Shown here in pieces: positions 29,487 to 41,724 of a stretch of 64,000 bases of DNA; the stretch's first letter is position 1, and every line of letters starts with the position of its first letter. The translations under genes and the position numbers were made by a program. The notes under the pieces were generated by a model. The model worked only from the letters and a program-made list of their open reading frames with translations. It was not told the DNA's origin and ran no database searches. The stretch spans positions 55,208,035 through 55,272,034 of the forward strand of contig OW388300.1 in assembly GCA_936450465.1 (NCBI GenBank), read 5' to 3'. Source of the stretch: Gibbula magus. Taxonomy: Eukaryota > Mollusca > Gastropoda > Trochida > Trochidae.

Positions 29487-30650
29487 ATGGAGAACGCGGC
29501 GAATGATTCTCTGGATGACTTCCTGATTGAGACTGAGATACCTAAAAAGCGAAAGCTAATTGAGAAGAGCAAGCCTAAGAAGTTACGGAAACCATTACTT
29601 GAAATTCCCAGTGATGTCAACGTTCCAAGTAGCAGTAGGCCTACTAGTGTCGCGTCTATAAAGGAGGTGGGTGTGCAGGTTGGCAACACAAGACTCGTGA
29701 GCTACAACAAGGGCGCGAAGACGTCACATTACACATACATGGATTTGGTGTCTCATTTCTTCACAAAGGAAGCTACGCTTGATTTCTGTTTCCGAAAAAA
29801 AATAATACCAAATCAGCGGGCGTGTCCGGTGTGTGGAGCTGACATGAAACTGATTAACGATTCCAAGGTTTCGGATGGCAAAAGATGGTACTGCCGTGTA
29901 CGATCTCCGCCCTCCCAAAGACATGAAAAACGATTGAGCATAAGAAGTGGGACTTTTTTTGAAAAAGCAAATATGACCCTTGAGGAGATGTTACAATTTA
30001 TCTATCTTTGGGTTCATGGGTGTCCACAAAGCTTCATTCATCACGAACTACATTTATCGAGCCGAACAGATGTTGACTGGGCAAGCTTTTGTCGGGAGGT
30101 GTTGGAGATGTCTATGTCGCGGGAGAGTGTACAGATAGGTGGACCCGGAATTATTGTCGAAATTGACGAATCCAAATTCGCTAAAAGAAAGTACCACAGA
30201 GGACATTCGGTGAAATTGGGCTGGGTGTTCGGGGGGAGAAAGAAAGACAACAAGAGGAAGGTTTTCATGGAGTGTGTGGAGGACAGATCAGCAGCAACAT
30301 TGACACGAGTCATTCAGCGGTGGATAAAACCAGGAAGTGTTATCTGGTCGGATTGTTGGAAGGCCTATGACGGGATTGCCAAACTACCTGAGGGTTACAC
30401 TCATGGCACTGTTAACCATTCCAAGGAGTTTGTTAACAAGGAGTATGGAGTTTGTACAAACCGCATAGAAAGTGATTGGCGGAAGGCCAAAGCCGATCTC
30501 CCGACGTTTGGAACCAGACAACATCATTTGCCAGGCTATCTGTCAACCTTCATGTGGAAGAGATACCATCAAGGCGAAGACCTTTTCATGGAGATGATCC
30601 GAGAGATAGCCACTTGCTACCCGGGTATGGACATGGAATCGAGTGAATAA
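29487..30650 (+). CDS. Merlin-type (IS1595/ISXO2-like) DDE transposase
   Basis: This cuts and joins DNA at Merlin element ends. The first ATG with strong context (AAAATGG) is at 29487; the seven codons before it start with GTG and are not used. The protein is 387 residues, uninterrupted. It has a basic N-terminus with KKRK/KPKKLRK (possible nuclear localisation), then a zinc-ribbon-like segment (CPVCG near residues 113-117, one further Cys in WYC). This is followed by SIRSGTFFEKANM, typical of the family. The catalytic triad reads VEIDESKF (first Asp), IWSDCWKAY (second Asp) and TNRIESDW (Glu). The second Cys pair of the ribbon seems incomplete: only WYC is followed by basic/Pro residues and a His. 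The AATAAA signal overlaps the TAA stop. No TIRs were identified, so the element may be end-less, or the gene may be domesticated. Confidence 0.85.
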   Translation: MENAANDSLDDFLIETEIPKKRKLIEKSKPKKLRKPLLEIPSDVNVPSSSRPTSVASIKEVGVQVGNTRLVSYNKGAKTSHYTYMDLVSHFFTKEATLDFCFRKKIIPNQRACPVCGADMKLINDSKVSDGKRWYCRVRSPPSQRHEKRLSIRSGTFFEKANMTLEEMLQFIYLWVHGCPQSFIHHELHLSSRTDVDWASFCREVLEMSMSRESVQIGGPGIIVEIDESKFAKRKYHRGHSVKLGWVFGGRKKDNKRKVFMECVEDRSAATLTRVIQRWIKPGSVIWSDCWKAYDGIAKLPEGYTHGTVNHSKEFVNKEYGVCTNRIESDWRKAKADLPTFGTRQHHLPGYLSTFMWKRYHQGEDLFMEMIREIATCYPGMDMESSE

Positions 30651-31182
30651 ACATTAACTTTACTTTTGCAGTTTAAGACATTGAATTTCACCAGGACGGT
30701 GGGATAGGTGACTTTTAATTATTGTGTTTCTTTTGGAGTTTCGAAAAGACGAATATTTAATTTCACAGGAACTGCCGGGAGACAGATTGTTTCGTATTCC
30801 TAAAGCTTGTAATTTCATGGATATTCATTTGGAAATTAAGTGAAGAGGATGCTCTGTTACGCTTCCAGGTAATAACTTCTTTATTTCATATGAAAAAAAA
30901 TAGATGAAACACTTACCTGAAAAGAGATTCAAAGCCTGCAGTAGGCCGATAAGGATGAAATACACATAAAAATATTTTTTGATAAATATTATTTTACTGA
31001 AGATATGCTAATAGAAAAATGTGTACAAATATTAAAGATTCATCTACTGATACTAATGTATAGATGTAAAGTATGATTGGATGAGGAGGATGAATATACT
31101 TGTCCTGAAGATATACATATTAAAAACGTGTACAAAGATAAGTGATTAAGGTACTAATAATTGTATTACAAAAATAAAGATG
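30651..31182. other. 3' flank of the transposase gene, non-coding
   Basis: The stop codon overlaps AATAAA. Beyond it lie AT-rich sequence and a weak ~60-bp direct repeat (CTGAAGATAT...GTGTACAAA near 30998 and 31103). No inverted terminus matching the 5' flank was seen. Confidence 0.5.
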
Positions 31183-31260
31183 TGGGGGGCTGTGCCCCCC
31201 AACCCCCCCCCCCCCCCCCCCCCCTTCCCCCCCCCCCTTTCCCTTCCCCCTTTCCCTATT
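31183..31260. repeat. Hairpin followed by a long C-tract
   Basis: GGGGGGCTGTGCCCCCC forms a 6-bp GC stem (31184-31200). It is followed by a C-run with over 20 consecutive C, then CCTT/CCCTTT runs to about 31257. The opposite strand is a G-tract capable of quadruplex formation. Exact length is unreliable in any assembly. Confidence 0.9.
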
Positions 31261-31840
31261 TCTCTTATCATGAATTAATTGACAACGTTTTTTATTTCAA
31301 GGTTTCACATTCTTATTCTAGAGATAACTAGTGTCAAGATAAATATGTAGAAAAAATATGTTATTACATTCAGTGCTCCAGATAAGATGGATATTTGCGT
31401 AAAATACGCTGATATATTCAGTAAACAAGCATCATTCTTAAATATAAACGTATCAAGTACGCAATGATTAGTATACATGTACCAAGTACATTCCCATTCA
31501 TACTATCTCCCCACCAAACTCTGCATTGCGCTTCATTCTGCATATATGTTCAAACTAAACGGATGTGCGGTGTGCGGAACTTATGTAAATAAAGATGGCG
31601 GAGTGGTAGATCGCACGATATAGCTTGGCGATTTCAAAGTTGAAATTCTAATTTGTGTGTTGTTAAAACACACTCATTTTTGGATTATAGGTACTATATA
31701 TCATGTCTAGTATATTTCTACTAGAATTATAAGATTTGTGAATATTTTACGACTGGGGAAAGTGGCGAACATATTGTAAAGTTGTACCAAAGCTTACTTA
31801 CATTTGAAACGGTGAAGCAATGTCCTACTTAATTATATGC
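31261..31840. other. Non-coding stretch
   Basis: No gene recognised. An AAGATGGCGGAGTGG sequence at 31600 resembles a translation-start context but its frame closes after four codons. Confidence 0.5.
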
Positions 31841-32197
31841 AAGAAGTGCTATTGAACATTGAAACTCTAGAAAATGACAGAACGTTTTGACAAAACATAC
31901 ATGCATGATTGTGGCATTTCTTGAAGAAATTATGGCGAATCGAAATATCAACAATCGGCCATTGTTAAGTATTTCCCTAACCAAATGGTTCTGATCAAAA
32001 TAGCAGAAGAAGATGATTATATGAAACAAGTGCTATTGAACAAGAGAAACTCAAGAAAATGAAAGAAATTTTTGACAAAACATAAATGCACTGTTTTGGC
32101 ATTTCTTGAAGAAATGGCTGAAACTTTGACATTTTGATGTTTATAGTGAAGCAAAATATCCACCATCGATCAATGTTAAGTATTTACCTCACCAAAA
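31841..32197. repeat. Diverged tandem duplication, ~145-170 bp unit
   Basis: Copy 1 (31841-31983) and copy 2 (32025-32197) share AAGTGCTATTGAACA, GACAAAACATA.ATGCA, TGGCATTTCTTGAAGAAAT and GTTAAGTATTT.CC. Copy 2 has about 25 extra bases in the middle. Confidence 0.8.
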
Positions 32198-33931
32198 TTC
32201 ATGCACAGTCCTTGGACCATTGCTAATATAGTTATACGACAATGCTATCCTTCGGTTTTTACGACCATTTAAATGCTAAGAAGGTTTCGGAAATCTCGGG
32301 CCAGGAGATTAGACACCAAAGAAGGAATTAAAAATGACAGAAAATAATGTTCGTAAAATTTTATTTTACAAAAATACTATATGTGCTAATTTAAGTTCAA
32401 CTCAATCTGACTGTCAAGAAGCTGAATTTACACGTCCCATGCACATTGTTACATGGTTCTATCACACACACTTTGTCTGTTTATAAAGCAATCTGATAAA
32501 CTTGGCATCCACATCTGATAAATATGCAAAACAGGTTCAAAGGCAGATAGACGAGCTACAAAAATACATACAACTAATGCGAAGCCTAAAACAGTTTACT
32601 TTTGAAATTCGAAAGGAGTTTTATGCTTGGGTTACAAACTGATATGCAAAAGTGCAATTTTATTGGTAATAATGTCAAGGTAATTGAATATTTGTTCAAA
32701 CTGTGTACAAAATGAATATTGATAGAGTCTGGCTTACATACCGAACGAACTAACTATTAAGTTGTTCCTTTGGGATGAACACACAAAGGTAACAACCTCA
32801 ATTTGAAAATAATTATAGTCTAGTTTGAAAGATAACGCTGCTAGGCAAGTCAATTTATTTCACTTGGTCCAGCTAAATGTTTAAATGATTTATGAATATC
32901 AGGAAAAATTAGACAGTTATGAACTGACATTCACCTTTGGTGCATTGTCAATGAATTTGTTTTATCTGCAAAACCTAGATGAACAATTTAATCAAATATG
33001 CCTAATAAGCTTTTTTATTATTTTAATAATGACATTATGTGATAAAGAGAGTATTAAACTCGTGCCTTTCCGTATTGTTAATATCATAAATTTGGAATAA
33101 AAACTAATGTATTGTGCAAGCCTCAAACAATATCTCTTTTTATTCAAAATATATTAAATCATTAATACCGAAAGACACGAGATTAATAATTCTTATTCAT
33201 CTTCTATACATAAGTTCAAAAACTACTATGAGTAATTTGCAGGCGCCAGTCGCTGTATATTATGGGGTTTTCAAACATATCTGATTGCCTATTCCTCTCA
33301 GTTGCGAATCATCTAATTGGGATGTTTCTTGTCATTACTGAAATCTGTTCGATGATGAACAATATCTAACAAAGAAACAGACATCGCATTACTAAATTAA
33401 GTTTGCAGAAGAAGATGAAGCATCTCTTGGGGACAGAACGATTCTGGTTTCCTGACTGCTTGATGTCTTTTCCTGCATAGACTAATTTTCTTTTTGCTAG
33501 ATGCTTAACTACAGACAGGAGCGGATCCAGATACTTCTTGATCAACAAAAATGCCATATAGTATCCTTCCGTTCACCAAACCAGAAAGTCTTAACATCCC
33601 CTTGATATGTGCATTACCTCTTTCTCAAAAAGCTGTGTCCGCCACTGACCGAGTAAGCATCGACATCAACTTGATATGTCTTTGGACACCTACTGAGTTG
33701 TGAAGCAGAACATTTACAACAACATTAGGGTATACAGTAAACGTAGAAAAAATTATTGTTATTTAAAACTACAAATTAAGTTAAATAGCGCTGTTATCAT
33801 GAAATACACCAATGTCATGTTACAATAGTGTTTGAGACAAGACAGTTAAAAATAACAGTTTGAAAATAATAGAATAATCATTTTTAACCCAAAAAAGTCA
33901 AACCTTAAACCCACTTAAGTACATGTATGTT
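32198..33931. other. AT-rich non-coding stretch
   Basis: No gene or repeat family recognised. Short open frames (32885-33100, 33366-33557) have no supporting motif. Confidence 0.5.
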
Positions 33932-34065
33932 TTTTGGATTTTTAAATTTTTCTCAAATTTACCATTATTATTTAAGTTTACACAATTTATTGTTATGTCA
34001 GAGGATCAAACCTCTCATTAGTCGACCCAAAGCCGTATCCATAGAAAATCGTTATTCGTATTGGA
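33932..34065. repeat. Dispersed direct repeat, copy 1
   Basis: TTTTTCTCAAAT.T.CCATT through GCCGTATCCATA to TTATTCGTATTGG aligns with 38950-39072, with moderate divergence and small indels. Probable old interspersed repeat of unknown type. Confidence 0.65.
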
Positions 34066-36008
34066 AGAAAATAGTAGAACGTAAAAAGCGACACTATTTT
34101 AAAACTCTTCAGCGTGAGAGGTAGATTTGTTGGTCTCCTGCGAAATTGATAGTTCAGACAGCAAGATGGATGACCATTCCATTAGTTTACCATGTTTAAA
34201 ACTCTACTTTGAGTGTCTAGATATCACTTCATCAGTCAGACCTCTTCGAGAGGCTATTTTAATGTGAAGGGAATAGACCCGCATGTCATAACAGAAACAC
34301 TTACATTCGTTTTAGAACTATTTCTGTTGATTCAGGAGTATCATTTATCTACTGGTAACAGTTATTTACCTTTTTGTGTGAGCACTTTGAAGTAGGAACG
34401 GGGTTCTCCAGCACCTTCTAAATAGACGAAACAGTGTATTCCAGTTCAGGCAGTACACAGTGAGTGAGCTAGGTTTAGTTTGACTTGAGCAATCACTGGA
34501 GGGGTTCAGGCAGTAGAGTGCACTGCAATTCAATGAAATTGAATGTCATCTCATCATACACAAATACTTGCAATTAGAATTTTTTAAAGAAAGAAGTTAT
34601 TCTACAAAGCAAATTAATCTGAAATATCAACATATTGATGGCTCAAATCACACAAACACTCTTGCATATGTAATTGATTCTACAAACAGTTATTTCCGAC
34701 ATCAGAAGCTTCAAACTGAATTATCCTCGAACTGAGAAGTATCGCTTTCATTTTAGATATGTCTTCAATTCTATTGTAAGTTATATGGTTACAATTCAAC
34801 GACTTATTTAAAAATTACAATAACAAATTATGTCACAGACCGATTTACAATGTATAATGTTTTTTTTTACTATGTCCATTGTAAACATATGCAGTGATAA
34901 GCTATTTGCGGAATTCATTAACAGTACATTGTCATTTAATTTAGTTCCATTTACAAATGCTGCCTGTCTTTTTTGTCCTGTAATGTTTTCAATGTATTCA
35001 GATATGCATGATTTCTACAACAATTCGGTTGATTTTATGTATAACACAAACATTTAAATACACGTTTTGCAATTATTCATAATTCATTCTTTATGTTTTA
35101 CATCGAGACGAGCATTTAAATAAAATTAAATAAAATCCCGATAGTACTGAAAGTAGTGAATATATATTTTATTATTCATTTTGAATGACTATTGACAATA
35201 GTCAATGGACAAGAAAATTCAAATAAAAACACCATCGATATCTTTGCCATGTTGTTTTTAAATATTTGATATTTACAGAATTTATATATGTTGTATAATA
35301 AGTGTCACCTTTTTTCAATCAAATCGGAGAGAAACAGTTGTTGTTGTTGTTAGGACCTTGTGAACAGGGAGTGTAACTTATTAAGTGATACGGAGTTGGG
35401 GCCCAACCATGATTTATATCTTATCTTTTCAGGTTTACCATGTATGAATAAAACATAGCAAACACTCATCGAGATTAGTTTCCTAATACTCAATATGTAA
35501 ACAGAAGTGTCACTTATACAGTGGAAGACAGTTTTAGATCTGTTATCTTTTATTTTCGGAACGACCTTTAATTAATATAATGGTATACTGGAGGAATTTA
35601 ATCACGCAAAAGGATACAAACATGCATTTCACTGCAAAAAAAGGCTCGTAAGTGCATCCCTTTTATTCCATTTCACACTGCTATGAAGATGACAATTTCC
35701 CCTCTCTCGGCTGTTGTTAACTGTTAAAACATGGATATAAATGAATTTATCTTTAAGTGATACAAGCTCTGATAATCAAATTATGCTAAAAAAACTTGAT
35801 TAAAATTCATTATTTGTCTCGTGTCAGAAAATCCTCGTTAGAAATGATTTAAGGATCTGCCATTCTGGAAAATAACATTATCAATATGAGTGAAACGTCT
35901 TGAGATTGATGAACTAAAGAATCTTGTTCGAGGTGAATTATCTTATTTTGTAACAGTGATGCAGTAACGGCAATATTCTATTAAAGAAAGGATGGCGCAC
36001 CACATATG
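34066..36008. other. AT-rich non-coding stretch
   Basis: No gene recognised. There is a small perfect dyad TGACTATTG-A-CAATAGTCA at 35186-35204. Nothing else stands out. Confidence 0.5.
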
Positions 36009-37384
36009 CGCAAAACAATATTATTTTGAATAGTTTGGACAGCTCTTAGTGTTGGTAATAGGAGAATATTTGCAATGGTGTCATTCGACTTTGAACTCCG
36101 TAAAAGAGTTACGTTACACTATGTTATGCACATCATCAATCAACATTACCTGGACTACTTTTTTCATTCATAAAACGAGAATTCATTCATGAATGTCAAA
36201 CTGTATTCTTCAATTTCTTAATGAAATCGTACTTATCACATTTGTTTATTATACTGCACAAAACAATATCATTACGTTGAACAGTTTTGACATCCCTCAG
36301 TATTGGGAAAGGAAAACAAAACATTATTATCTGTGAAGAAAACTCTTCATAACATGGTGCATAGAGCAGTAAATGTTCTGTATTGAAAATTGCATTACAA
36401 CTGTAATGTACATTAAGCTTACATTTAAGGTGACAGAAATGAAATTAGGTAAATTCAAAGGGCAGATAACTCTCGCCTACTGTCCTCAAGTAGTGAGTTG
36501 TTAATTTTCATGAGCTTCATTCAGCATGAGGGCAACTGGTTTCATCATACCCTACATCACAATAAATCAAATTATTTTATTTAACATATGTGAATATTAA
36601 ACGTCACAATAGCATCAACCAAGGGCTATGACAGGGTTGATACAACTTCACTGTTGTTTTATAAGGGTAATAACAGATATTTCAAAACACAATTTATTAT
36701 ATGAAGCATGTAGCATACATAGCTCGTTGCCCTTTGACGTGAAGGTTATCTCCCAAATGAAATACTATTGCTTATTCCCTTGCAAATCGCTTCTTATTTT
36801 TTGTTCATTGTACTGAACGAAACATTATCTTTACTTTGAACAGTTTTTACATCTCGAAGTATTTGCAAATGACAACTATACACTATTATCAGTGATGAAA
36901 ACTCTTCATAACAGGGTGCATAGGGCCGTATATTTTTTATACTTACTTACTAGACGAACATTAAATTGAGGAAAGGAAATGCATTGCAATAATATATATT
37001 AAACCTTATCTGTAAGGTGGCAGCCATGAAATGACGTAATTCAAATAGCAGATAACTCTCATTTGTGGTTCTCGAGAAGTAGGCTTCATTCAGCATCAGT
37101 GCAACTGGTTTTATCATACTCCACTTCACGATTGATCGAATTATTTTACTTTACAAGTGTGACAATTTAAAGTTGCAATACTATTCACTCAGAGGCTATG
37201 ACAGAGTTGATATAGCTTCATTATTACGTTGTCTTATAAGGGTATTAAACATATTTTAAAACACAATATATCGTATGTATGAAATACAAATTAATAAATA
37301 GAATAGATAACTGGTTCCCCTTACATACGAAGGTTATGTCGCAAATAAAATAATATAGCTTGATTCCTTGGCAATTGCTTGAGT
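36009..37384. repeat. Tandem duplication, ~560-bp unit (two copies plus a partial)
   Basis: Copy 1 (36253-36798) and copy 2 (36811-37384) share GAAAACTCTTCATAACA.GGTGCATAG, CAGATAACTCTC, AGCTTCATTCAGCAT.A, GCTATGACAG.GTTGATA and GAAGGTTAT.TC. A partial copy is at 36009-36080. Divergence is high, so the duplication is old. Neither copy has a maintained ORF. Confidence 0.8.
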
Positions 37385-38949
37385 AATACTAATATTCAGG
37401 AACTCTTGTCATAAAAATAGTATGATATAGACACACATATAATTATCTATATTTTACCGACGTCTTGAAGTTGAGGAAAATACCCCCAAATTTGACTTTA
37501 AAGCAAAGATTGGCTATACCAACCACACTTAAAACGCTACGGCATAGACTAGACATGATGCCATAACAAAGTGATTTTTTACCCACGCGATTGTATGGAT
37601 ATGAACCTCGGAATGATTTCTCTCGTTAGATATTAACTGTAATTTGGTTTGATATCGTAGAATATGGGTATTTGATGGAAGAAGTCCGATCTGTCCGACG
37701 CCGGTATGTTCTATCTGTAATTACTCATGAGATTTTCATATCATTCTCTTTCGGGAGGCAACAGCAGCATAACAAATAGCTTGGAAGACTAAATTAAAAG
37801 TAGAATTGAGTTGGGAATACGGTGCACCAATGCGTTTTTATGTATATTTTGAGTTTGAGAAGACATTGTTTGACACCACCTTAAATCACCTTAAATTATT
37901 GACACATAGGGCAACAACACTTGACTCAACCAAGAATAAAACTGATACCACTGCTTTCACTACATCAGATCACATAAGAGATCCCTTCACTACACGGAAG
38001 CAAGAATCAGTCAGCATATTAATATTGATGAAAATACATTGATGTCTGTTCTCTCTTCTGTCTCTGATAGTGCTGGCTATGAAATATGTATATAAAATAT
38101 AATTTTATCATTATGACGCATATTATATTGCTATGCGTGATACATTGCCAATATATAACACATTATATACCATTGGCTTGACCGAGGCTGTAGAGAACGA
38201 TCAGTTGTTTCAGAAAGTGTATTTCCATGACATTTGTTTCCTTGGCACAGATTGACCTAGTTGATTTTCAACCCGGAAGTATTTTAAAGAATCAATCTGT
38301 TGTGTAAGACTAACATGTTTACATGTTTTATAGTTTTTGCGTTATCGTCATTGTGTAGTTATTGTTTATATATAGTATGTTATTCAATCTGTTCAAATAT
38401 ATTCTTGACAATCTGCTCTAGTATTCAATAAACGTCGTCCAAAGTTGTTGAACAGAGAAAAACGTTGAACAAAAACGACACATAAATCTAAATTACATAA
38501 AACTGATAACATATCTAAATACATACTGAACATTTTTCATTCCTATTAACTTTGGTGGCATATCCATTCATTTCGGAATTAGAATGTACATACTGATTCC
38601 AAGGGTTTTTATTAATAACAAACGAGATTGATGCCTTTAAACTTGGATACACAGTAACTCTTTCTTTCCTAAAAATAATGATGCAAGTATCTCACCATTG
38701 TTCGAGAATCAATATAACAAGGAAATTTCTATCTTCTCTCTCACAAGTAATGTTGACATTGTTGAGATGCATGCACTACGAATTTATTATCTTTCAATTA
38801 CATCAAAACAATTGCCGGATCAAAAAAGAGAATACATTTTTGACACCAAAGAGAGAAAGTAAAAAACCCAGTCAACGTATTCTTATTCTCATAGTGTTAA
38901 TCAAGACATCCGACTGAACTTAAAGGCACTTTACCACGTCTTCTGCATA
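37385..38949. other. AT-rich non-coding stretch
   Basis: No gene or repeat family recognised. Open frames at 37806-38042 and 38678-38917 have no family motif. Confidence 0.5.
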
Positions 38950-39072
38950 TTGGTTTTTCTCAAATATGCCATTTATTCTTCAAGTTTATACAACATATTG
39001 TTACACTAGAGGGTGAAACATCTCATTACACGACATGCAATGCCGTATCCATAAAAAAGTTACCCGTATTGG
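38950..39072. repeat. Dispersed direct repeat, copy 2
   Basis: This aligns with 33932-34065, including GGTTTTTCTCAAATATGCCA, CATCTCATTA, TGCCGTATCCATA and CCCGTATTGG. Confidence 0.65.
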
Positions 39073-39732
39073 TAACCCGGTGACAAAGGTTTAAAAAATA
39101 TGAAGATAATTAGTTAACTAGCATTTGGTTCTTTCTTACTACAAAAAACTCAGGAATGTCCTTTCTTAATGAAACAATGTCGTCATGATATTAGCTTCTG
39201 GCTATTTACGTTCCTGGGGAGATGAAGGCTTTACATAGCAGTTCAAAAGTGCAGAACACGCATTTTATGGAGCTGTTATCCGGCATCCTTCAGTTTTGTA
39301 ACTTGATAAGGAAAATAACCATGCTTCGTAGAGCTGGTGGCATTATTTGAAAATGGTATTAATATAATGAAAGGAAATATTGTTGATCTGGCTGTTTAAA
39401 TGTTTGATCTATAATCATTCCTCAGTTTCATTATCTGTATCTAAAGATATATATTTCATGTTGATTTATAGGTTTTAAGAGATGAAACCAGTCTTTCTTT
39501 TCTGAATTAGTTTTTCAAAACGTCCATGCCATGTTTATTAATTAGCTATTTGATTACACTGATTGAACGGCATCTACTGAACATTTCGTATATATATATA
39601 TATATTAGCTAAATTCCCTTCAAAGCAAGACTACCCATGGAACAGATTGACAGAAGATACTAAAAGACCTTCCATTATATAAGAACAGGAAGATTTTCTG
39701 ATAACAACTTCTTAAATGTGAAAATACACGAC
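39073..39732. other. Non-coding stretch
   Basis: No gene recognised. There is a short (TA)n run at 39591-39606. Confidence 0.5.
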
Positions 39733-39763
39733 GTTTCGGAGTATAAACTCACTCCTTCATCAG
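39733..39763 (-). other. Hammerhead-core-like motif, minus strand
   Basis: On the minus strand: CTGATGA, a stem GGAGT...ACTCC with an 8-base loop, then GAAAC. Box order and spacing match the catalytic core around stem II of hammerhead ribozymes. Convincing stems I and III were not found, so activity is doubtful. Such motifs are found in Penelope-like retroelements. No such reverse transcriptase is visible here. Confidence 0.35.
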
Positions 39764-39933
39764 GTGGAATGTAATTTCGTCAACTTTAACATGTACATGC
39801 CAACCTATAAAGACAGAAGACAGAGTTTTCCACCTAGTTGTGTAATAGCAGCAGGTTGATTTTGTTTCAATTTATGTTAGTGTCAACCGTATGCGATAGC
39901 CTTCCTAGGTTATCTTAGCTGTGATCATGCAAT

Positions 39934-39961
39934 CTGACGAAGGGTGTCTAACACCCGAAAC
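39934..39961 (+). other. Hammerhead-core-like motif, plus strand
   Basis: CTGACGA (variable position C), stem GGGTGT/ACACCC with a 3-base loop, then GAAAC. It is opposite in orientation to the motif at 39733-39763, with 170 bases between. As with that one, stems I and III are not convincing. Confidence 0.35.
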
Positions 39962-41446
39962 ATGTTGTTACAAACATTCTGCTGCTGCCCCTCTCGCTCC
40001 TGTAGATAACTTCATGTGTTTTGGCGGCTCCTCCTCTTGATTATTTTGACAAGCTGATCAATTTTTCAACAAACTTTTCCCCAAATATTATTGGACAAAA
40101 CTATACTGTTACAATCAGTTAGTATGTATTATGTACATGTAGGTGCTGAACACAATCATGATTCATTTCTTGTTACTTATTATAACTCTTTGGGAGTGTC
40201 ATATATAATTGTTTCCGTTTAAATATTGAGCATTTCAGCATATTTCCTTAGTTACGAATGTATTATTTCGTGAGGGAAATCACTAACCTTTAACATGATA
40301 ATCGATGATAATCAATAAAATAGTAAAATAAAAATTTTTCATGATTTTTACAAAAGTGAAATCATGAAATGCAGATGGTAAAACTTTATTTCGATTTTTT
40401 ACGCTTTCATTGTACAATCATACATGACAAAAATCACATTTACTGGCTTTAATTGAGTTTTACAATTTGTGAAATAATTGATAAAGGTTCAACTACTCAA
40501 AAAAAGAAATTGAGCTATAGCTGAATTAATGCAGCGACTACGTATATATTCCTTGCAATATTGCTGCAATTGCTTATTTTTCTCTATTTAATCTATTTTT
40601 ATCTATATAATGACACAACCAACAAACACAGTTGTTATTAACTTTGTCTTTGCTAAGGACATACTAATGGTTGCCCCAGAAGCTATTCCCGGCATGCATT
40701 GCTGTACCTTTTTCGAAGAAAGCAATCTTTAGTAGTCAGGGAAAGAGACTATATGGGCCAATCAAAGCTTTAGCCATTTTATGTGATTTGATTCGGCATC
40801 AGTTCCTTGAAGTTTGAAGTTGCTTGATGTTTATCATGATCCATTCATCCATTGGTATCATTCGAAGATAGAAGATGCGTACACTATCTTATATTTGTCT
40901 ATTAAATAGGAGACACCAGTTTGATCAAATAGTCGTTAATGTCATTAGCTTTGGCCGGTGATGACTCTTCATTTTCATTATGATGTTGATGCCTATCAAA
41001 CTTGAAACACATGTCCATTTTTAGGTTGATCCAGCAAAAGAAGAAAATATTTATTTCCATTTCTTCAAAGACTCTGAAATCATGTTTATCAAGTACCATT
41101 ACCACAGAATACCTAATGTACATCAATAATAATACAATAATAACCATAATTTAAATTCTCCGCCAACGTTAGGCACTGTTTGCGGGCGATGCATCATTAC
41201 CCTGAAGGAACTGTATGTTCTATGCTACTACTAAGCCCTTCCAGCGACCTACAGGGCTGTACTGCCCTGTACTGCCCTTACCACCACAAAATGTGCTCTA
41301 CAACCGAGAACCCTAAATACAAAAAGGTATGAGCTGATATGATATATCAATAAATGTTTGAGTATGTTTACCTTATACTGTTACATAGTACATAGGGACA
41401 TGTTTCCCTAAAGGACCTGTGTAAGTTTAATTTTCAGGGATCTATC
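39962..41446. other. Non-coding stretch
   Basis: No gene recognised. It contains a local ACTGCCCTGTACTGCCCTTACC repetition (41260-41282). Confidence 0.5.
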
Positions 41447-41657
<211 letters not shown>

Positions 41658-41724
41658 GAAACAGTATTTGTTCCGATGATTAAAAATCTCTGTTAATATC
41701 ATACAACTGGTAAATTGCAAAGTT

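Noticed and set aside
31600..31614. Start codon in AAGATGGCGGAG context
   Set aside because: The frame stops after four codons, with no downstream exon identified.
36009..37384. CRISPR-like or satellite array
   Set aside because: There are only two to three long diverged units, with no short regular repeats or spacers. It is a tandem duplication in eukaryotic DNA.
39700..40000. Functional hammerhead ribozymes
   Set aside because: Only the core boxes and stem II are convincing. Stem I and III partners could not be found, so they are listed as core-like motifs only.
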